Shown here: positions 59,950 to 64,000 of the stretch, in pieces
Position numbering within the stretch: position 1 is the stretch's first letter
Layout: each line of letters starts with the position of its first letter
Source: a bacterium
GTDB taxonomy: Bacteria; 4484-113; JAGGVC01
Length of the DNA stretch: 64,000 nt
Direction of reading: 5' to 3'
NCBI GenBank assembly: GCA_039961635.1
Contig: JABRWB010000014.1
Location: 1 to 64,000 of the forward strand
Program-made: the position numbers and the translations under genes
The notes under the pieces: model-generated
The model's database searches: none
Seen by the model: the letters and a program-made list of their open reading frames with translations, nothing else
Told to the model about the DNA's origin: nothing

Positions 59950-60026
59950 CCCCGACCTCGCAAGGAGACGGCATTATAGCGGCAGGCGCCGAGCTATGTA
60001 AACCGGCGCGGAATTGCGGGCATCCG

Positions 60027-60248
60027 TCAGATGCGCGTGTGCCCCATCCGCGAAAGCTGGTTGAAAAAGAACAGCACGCCGAACACCATTCCGAAAAGAT
60101 TCACGATGAAGGCGAGCCGCTTAGCGGTCAGCTCCTCGATCAGATGCGCGTGCGCCGCGCCCTCGATCGCGAACCTGACAACTGCATACACCCCGACGAA
60201 AATCAACAGCGGCCTGAAGCTTTCAAGCAGAAGTGCGAAGTCGTTCAT
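60027..60248 (-). CDS. Small two-helix membrane protein, unknown
   Basis: 73 residues. ATG 60248 with a weak upstream GGACGGG. Two predicted membrane helices (about 8-28, 45-65) separated by a polar loop (GAAHAHLIEELTAKR). No family recognised. Lies between the NTF2-like membrane protein and the tRNA-Gln. Confidence 0.45.
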   Translation of the reverse strand: MNDFALLLESFRPLLIFVGVYAVVRFAIEGAAHAHLIEELTAKRLAFIVNLFGMVFGVLFFFNQLSRMGHTRI

Positions 60249-60412
60249 ATTACCCGTCCCCGTATCCGGCCGAAGCCAGTTGATTCGCACGTCAGCCCCG
60301 GTGAAACGCAAGATGGTTATACCCAACGCGGCGGGGATTCAAACGAAAGCAGTGGTAGAATCTGCATCCGCCGCAGCCGGGCGCGTGCCGCCGGCGCGGC
60401 CTGCAGATGCGA

Positions 60413-60483
60413 TGGGGAGTTGTGTAACGGTAGCACAGCGGCCTTTGGAGCCGTTAGTCCAGGTTCGAATCCTGGCTCCCCAG
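60413..60483 (+). tRNA. tRNA-Gln (anticodon TTG)
   Basis: 71 bases that fold as a cloverleaf: acceptor TGGGGAG/CTCCCCA (with discriminator G), D stem GTGT/GCAC, anticodon stem GCGGC/GCCGT around loop CTTTGGA (anticodon TTG, decodes CAA/CAG), T stem CCAGG/CCTGG around TTCGAAT. No CCA is encoded after the discriminator. Confidence 0.93.
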
Positions 60484-61127
60484 ACTTCAATCCGGACGCC
60501 AATCTAACAGCGCGAAAGAAAAGTTGTGCGTCCGAAACAGGCTACCAACGCCGCGGCAGCAGCTCAACCTTCCCGCTCAACTGGCATCCAAAACTATCGC
60601 TCGCACTGGACGGTATACCGCCGAAAGAATTCGCGGTAATGCAGAGTGGATGCGGCGACGTATCCGAAATCCCAATTCTGCATTGCGAGGTATCGAGATG
60701 GTCAGGTCTTTCGTCACGATGGTCGGAGCGTTTGTTGCAATTGCCGGTTTCTGCTACGAGGTCGGGCACCTTTGGTGGATAATCAAGTAAGGCTGACAGG
60801 AATTCATATGCGGATGGCAAAAGAATAACCACGGTCTTCGTGGCAAGTTGATCCGGCTGGCATTTGCAACCTTTTTGGCAATTCGGATGCACACGGGCGC
60901 ACAACGGCTGAAGTTGTGCGGCTGACTAGGAAGGTTATCGGAAAGCCGGAAAAAGGCGGCGCCATCAAGAGATTAAGAGCATATGCTGCCGGGCAGGAAT
61001 CCTTCCACGCTTCGCGCCGCTCGCCCATTAATTTGATTATCAGCTCGATCAACCCCATTTGATAAGAATTATGCGTCGTATCGCTGACAAGTATGAATCC
61101 GATTCGGAAGAGGTTTGTTCAATCCGG
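60484..61127. other. Gene-poor interval after tRNA-Gln
   Basis: About 640 bases without a convincing gene. The only candidate is a 30-residue hydrophobic frame (60698-60790, plus strand; VRSFVTMVGAFVAIAGF then EVGHLWWIIK) with GAGG seven bases before its ATG; it could encode a tiny membrane protein but is weakly supported. No repeats, attachment site or integrase remnant were seen next to the tRNA. Confidence 0.3.
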
Positions 61128-62567
61128 CTAACTTCTTTTGTCGATTATTCTCGCTTCCTTGGGCAGCGTGTCCATGCCCAGCAATCGCGACAGCTCTTCG
61201 CGCGAAAGATACTCGATGCTGTCGAATTTCATTTCGAAATCGCGCCGCGCGTCTTCGTTTAGCGCTCTTTCGAACGAATCCCGGTTTGTTCCTTCAGCGA
61301 GAGCTACCCGAAGCCGAAGCTCGTCCATCGCAAACTCGTCGTCGTTTTTCTTGCCTATCTCAAGCTGCCATTCGACGATTTCTTTACGCGCGGAAAACCA
61401 TCCGAACAGCTCGTTGAAATTGACAAGCAAACCTTTGACCTTTTTTATTTCGCTTACGCGGCCGATGCGTGAATCCAAAAGCGGTGTGACGCGTCCGCAG
61501 TGCGGGCATTTGTCGATGATTATCCCCCCCTCCGCGATGTCGCCCGTGCGGTAGCGCACGACAACGCTGCCCGCGCCCGCGAGCGTGGTCAGCACAAGCT
61601 CGCCGCGCTCGCCTTCTTTAACCTGCTCGCCGGTTTCGGGATTAATCACTTCGAACAATTCGAGATCCGGATACAGGTGGTAGCGCGCGTTCGGCGCGTC
61701 CGTGCATTCCACCCAGGCGTGCTTGGCTTCGGTCAGCCCGTAGGTCGAAAGCACGCGCACGTTTTCTGCGCCGCATTGCGCCCAAATCTCTTTCAATTTC
61801 GCCTTGTACGCATCGTTGACCTTTTCCGCGCCGAGAATGCACAACCGAAGCCGCGGCAGGCGCTTTCCCTGCTCCGCGCAGATTTGCGCAAGGTGATATG
61901 CGAATCCGGGAGTGCAGACGAGAATGGTGGCTTCCATCCTTTCGAGCGTGTCCGCGATCGGGCCGCTGCCCATCACGCGTCCCCCTCCCGTATGCAACAT
62001 CCTCAGCCGCGCCTCGAAACCCGCGAACGCGACCTGCCAAAACGCCAAATGCGGAGCGAACGGAAAAGCATGCACGCCTATGTCGCTTGCTGGATCCAGG
62101 CCGATTATGTCGAATATCCGCTTGCCCGAAAGCTTTAGGATGTTGACGTCCGAATACGTGTAAAGAAACGGCACCGAACGCGCGCTGCGGCCGGTCGTCG
62201 AAATGATGTGGATCGGAAAATAGCGATCGAACATCACCTGTTTTGGATCGCGGCCGAAAACCGCGCCGATTCCCAAACCCAATTTTTGAGGTAATGACAA
62301 GCACTTTTTCAGGCTCTCGGGTGTCGGTTGCAGAATGATGTCCTTGTACTTCGCTGGCTGATCGTCCGTCGCGACGATGTCAGCCTTGGTAGTGAAAGGA
62401 AGTCTGGCCATGTCCGCCACGGTGCGGATCTTGTCGATGTCAACGCCGGATGCGCTCCAAAGCTTTCGGTAAAAAGGAGAAAAGCGATTTACTTCAGGCA
62501 AGTATGCGCGGATGCGCCGCTCCTGCAGGCTGCGAATGCCCCCGACTGTCCACTTGGGCCAAGACAC
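61128..62567 (-). CDS. PaaK/CapK-like adenylate-forming ligase
   Basis: 479 residues. Related to phenylacetate-CoA ligases of the ANL superfamily: FSPFYRKLW near the start, ISTTGRSARSVPFLYT (a variant of the phosphate-binding TSGTTG loop), LSTYGLTEAKHAWVEC, VVRYRTGDIAEGG and the C-terminal DRSIGR-like LLDSRIGRVSEIKKVKG. Cysteines in DKCPHCGR fit the zinc-binding hook of the family. Substrate unknown; relatives activate aryl acids or modify capsule. Likely start GTG 62567 with TATCAT six bases upstream and no ribosome site. Divergent from the deacetylase gene. Confidence 0.8.
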   Translation of the reverse strand: MSWPKWTVGGIRSLQERRIRAYLPEVNRFSPFYRKLWSASGVDIDKIRTVADMARLPFTTKADIVATDDQPAKYKDIILQPTPESLKKCLSLPQKLGLGIGAVFGRDPKQVMFDRYFPIHIISTTGRSARSVPFLYTYSDVNILKLSGKRIFDIIGLDPASDIGVHAFPFAPHLAFWQVAFAGFEARLRMLHTGGGRVMGSGPIADTLERMEATILVCTPGFAYHLAQICAEQGKRLPRLRLCILGAEKVNDAYKAKLKEIWAQCGAENVRVLSTYGLTEAKHAWVECTDAPNARYHLYPDLELFEVINPETGEQVKEGERGELVLTTLAGAGSVVVRYRTGDIAEGGIIIDKCPHCGRVTPLLDSRIGRVSEIKKVKGLLVNFNELFGWFSARKEIVEWQLEIGKKNDDEFAMDELRLRVALAEGTNRDSFERALNEDARRDFEMKFDSIEYLSREELSRLLGMDTLPKEARIIDKRS

Positions 62568-62573
62568 AGCGCG

Positions 62574-62579
62574 ATGATA
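62574..62579 (-). promoter_or_regulatory. -10 box of a probable leaderless promoter for the PaaK-like gene
   Basis: TATCAT on the minus strand, six bases, then GTG 62567: the same unit as at rqcH and 23211. Confidence 0.5.
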
Positions 62580-62675
62580 GCAGAACAGCAACTCCGACGA
62601 AAACACCCTTTGAAATTAGGCTGATTTTCGATTCGGACGGGTATGATAGTGCTGTTTTTTGCCCTGGAGAACTTG

Positions 62676-63404
62676 ATGACTCAAAAGATAAATGTTCTTA
62701 CGTTCGGTCCGCATCCCGACGATTCCGAAATCGGCACGGGCGCCGTCTTGCTGAAACTTAAGGCGCTCGGCTACACAACTGGAATCATAGACTTAACCGA
62801 AGGCGAGATGGGAACAGGCGGCGACGCTGCCATACGCGCGGCGGAATGCGACGAGGCAGCCAGAATACTCAAGGTGGATATCCGCGAGAATCTCAATTTG
62901 GGCGATTGCCGCCTTGAGGACAATTTTGAGAACCGCTGCAAAGTGGCCGCGGTTATTCGCAAATACCGCCCCGACGTGATTCTTGCGCCCTACTGGGATT
63001 TGCCTCCGGGGCGCGGCCTCGGTCACACCGACCATATCGTGGCCGGACATCTTGTTAGCCACGGGAACAACTTCGCGCATTTGCGCAAGCTGGACATTGA
63101 GGGCCAGCCGCATTACGCGCCGTCCACGTTCTATTACTTCCTTCCGCCGGATTTCAAGCCCAGCTTCATTGTGGACATTACCGAATATGTGGAAGACTGG
63201 CTGGCAAGCATATTCGCCCACAAGAGCCAGTTCGGAGACCCGGAGCAGAACTGGCAGATACGCGATTTCTTCGAAAGCCGCGTTCGCACATGGGGACGGT
63301 TCGCCGGGGCGACTTATGCGATGGCGTTTTACTCGCCATGGCCGCTTCGCATCGACAACATGATGAGCGTACTCGGCGGGATCCGCCCGCCAATGGAAAG
63401 ATAA
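62676..63404 (+). CDS. PIG-L/LmbE deacetylase, BshB1-like
   Basis: 242 residues. Zinc deacetylase of the LmbE family: FGPHPDDSEIGTGAVLL carries the metal-binding AHPDD motif (here PHPDD), and LGHTDHIVAGHLV provides the later histidine. IIDLTEGEMGTGGDAAIRAAE and YRPDVILAPYWD resemble BshB1, which removes acetyl from GlcNAc-malate in bacillithiol synthesis. The other bacillithiol genes bshA/bshC are not in the window, so the substrate is open. ATG 62676 with GGAGA six bases upstream; TATGAT at 62642-62647 may be its -10. Confidence 0.82.
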   Translation: MTQKINVLTFGPHPDDSEIGTGAVLLKLKALGYTTGIIDLTEGEMGTGGDAAIRAAECDEAARILKVDIRENLNLGDCRLEDNFENRCKVAAVIRKYRPDVILAPYWDLPPGRGLGHTDHIVAGHLVSHGNNFAHLRKLDIEGQPHYAPSTFYYFLPPDFKPSFIVDITEYVEDWLASIFAHKSQFGDPEQNWQIRDFFESRVRTWGRFAGATYAMAFYSPWPLRIDNMMSVLGGIRPPMER

Positions 63405-63419
63405 ACTAAAGTCTAACCG

Positions 63420-64000
63420 TTATCGGTCGCCGTTTGATGCCTTGAAGCCCGCCTGAACCAACGCGTGAAGGTGCAGCAAGCCAACCGGCCTGTCCTGTGA
63501 ATCCACTACGGGTAGTACGAAGATCGGACGCGGCTTGTTGTTTTCCATTTTTTCAAGCGCCGCGTGAGCCAATGCGCAATCTTCTATTCGCTTTGGATTC
63601 TTCGTCATAAGATCGCCGACACGCTTTGAGCGCAGCTCGGTGAAACTGCCTTCCCAGCGCTCTATAATCCGGCGCACGTCCCCGTCGGTAATAATGCCTG
63701 TCAACCTCCCGTCGGAGCCGACAATGCTTACCCCGCCAAGAACGTGCTTTGTAATCGTCTTCAAGGCTTCATCGAATCCGGCATCTTCGCCAAGAACTGG
63801 ATTTGTCTCTTCGCCTCGAAGCAGGTCCGAGACTTTAAGTGTCAGCCGTTTCGCAAGCATCCCCTTCGGATGGAGTACCGCAAAGTGCTCCGGCCGGAAG
63901 TCCCTCTTGACCATTAGAGCTACGGTCAGCGCGTCGCCCAACGCGAGCGCCACGGTTGTCGAAGTGGTTGGAACGAGATTGTTGGAATCCGCCTCCTGAA
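63420..64000 (-). CDS. kdsD: Arabinose-5-phosphate isomerase KdsD, C-terminal part
   Basis: Runs off the window end; about 193 residues are visible. The SIS-domain end SNNLVPTTSTTVALALGDAL and FAVLHPKGMLAKRL is characteristic of KdsD/KpsF, and two CBS domains follow (about the last 130 residues; LTGIITDGDVRRIIERW). KdsD makes arabinose-5-phosphate for Kdo, the inner sugar of lipopolysaccharide, supporting an LPS-type outer membrane. The gene ends 15 bases after the convergent deacetylase. Confidence 0.92.
   Translation of the reverse strand, partial: QEADSNNLVPTTSTTVALALGDALTVALMVKRDFRPEHFAVLHPKGMLAKRLTLKVSDLLRGEETNPVLGEDAGFDEALKTITKHVLGGVSIVGSDGRLTGIITDGDVRRIIERWEGSFTELRSKRVGDLMTKNPKRIEDCALAHAALEKMENNKPRPIFVLPVVDSQDRPVGLLHLHALVQAGFKASNGDR

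Noticed and set aside
60804-61058. Minus-strand open frame in the gene-poor interval
   Set aside because: No ribosome site, no domain, and mixed composition.
60413-61127. Possible integration site beside tRNA-Gln
   Set aside because: No integrase, no repeat of the tRNA 3' end and no phage-like genes nearby.
1-64000. CRISPR arrays, insertion sequences, rRNA genes, retrons or toxin-antitoxin pairs
   Set aside because: None seen: no regularly spaced repeats, transposase motifs, rRNA segments or small paired toxin genes were found.

Overview
The window is about 64 kb of single-chromosome sequence, densely packed with genes on both strands. It is probably from an uncultured, flagellated, two-membrane (diderm) bacterium. 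Evidence for an outer membrane: flagellar P- and L-ring proteins (FlgI, FlgH), two outer-membrane beta-barrel proteins, a Kds-pathway isomerase (KdsD) and several predicted lipoproteins. Mixed with these are genes better known from Gram-positive or Terrabacteria lineages: the lipid II flippase Amj, a YabE-like 3D/G5 protein next to ksgA, RqcH, type III pantothenate kinase, aspartate dehydrogenase and a BshB1-like deacetylase. I cannot assign a phylum. There are no rRNA genes, CRISPR arrays, insertion sequences or prophage signs; the only RNA gene seen is a tRNA-Gln.

Layout. 1-768: queuosine pair (yhhQ end, queF). 793-4662: HtpX, a matrixin lipoprotein, and a porin followed by a FecR-domain protein. 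4852-10990: ribosomal S1-like protein, coaE, a lytic transglycosylase, gcvT-gcvH and a catalytically dead NlpC/P60 protein. 10997-13029: tig-clpP. 13210-18543: lipoprotein, YabE-like protein, ksgA, rsmI, then a beta-propeller and three small membrane proteins. 18614-21868: ECF sigma/anti-sigma and divergent rqcH. 21871-31767: propeller, Amj, a 5'-nucleotidase/BsuPI fusion, hydantoinase, and a large PKD lipoprotein. 31864-34371: coaX, nadC, nadX. 34446-38812: flgFGAHI. 38864-43854: lipoprotein, purM, VanW, GAF-HD-GYP and a cupin epimerase. 43901-52596: a five-gene operon (outer-membrane barrel, FecR-cohesin, CHASE2 adenylate cyclase, TPR-thioredoxin, CPBP protease). 52839-54994: wecA-like and wecB. 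55004-64000: recN, a GltA/SudA-type oxidoreductase, unknown membrane proteins, tRNA-Gln, an adenylate-forming ligase, a BshB1-like deacetylase and the kdsD end.

Two things stand out. First, the 52.7-43.9 kb operon joins an outer-membrane barrel, a periplasmic FecR-cohesin protein, a membrane cyclase with an extracytoplasmic CHASE2 sensor and a periplasmic thioredoxin. This looks like an envelope-to-cAMP signalling unit, and the barrel-then-FecR pairing occurs a second time at 2.66-4.66 kb. Second, promoter grammar is legible. One class has canonical -35/-10 boxes with 17-bp spacing, leaders and Shine-Dalgarno sites (S1, tig-clpP, the five-gene operon, the oxidoreductase). A second class has only a TANNNT box 6-7 bases before a start codon (mostly GTG) and no Shine-Dalgarno: at least nine genes look leaderless. 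An ECF-type autoregulatory promoter and a sigma-28-type flagellar promoter can also be read directly.
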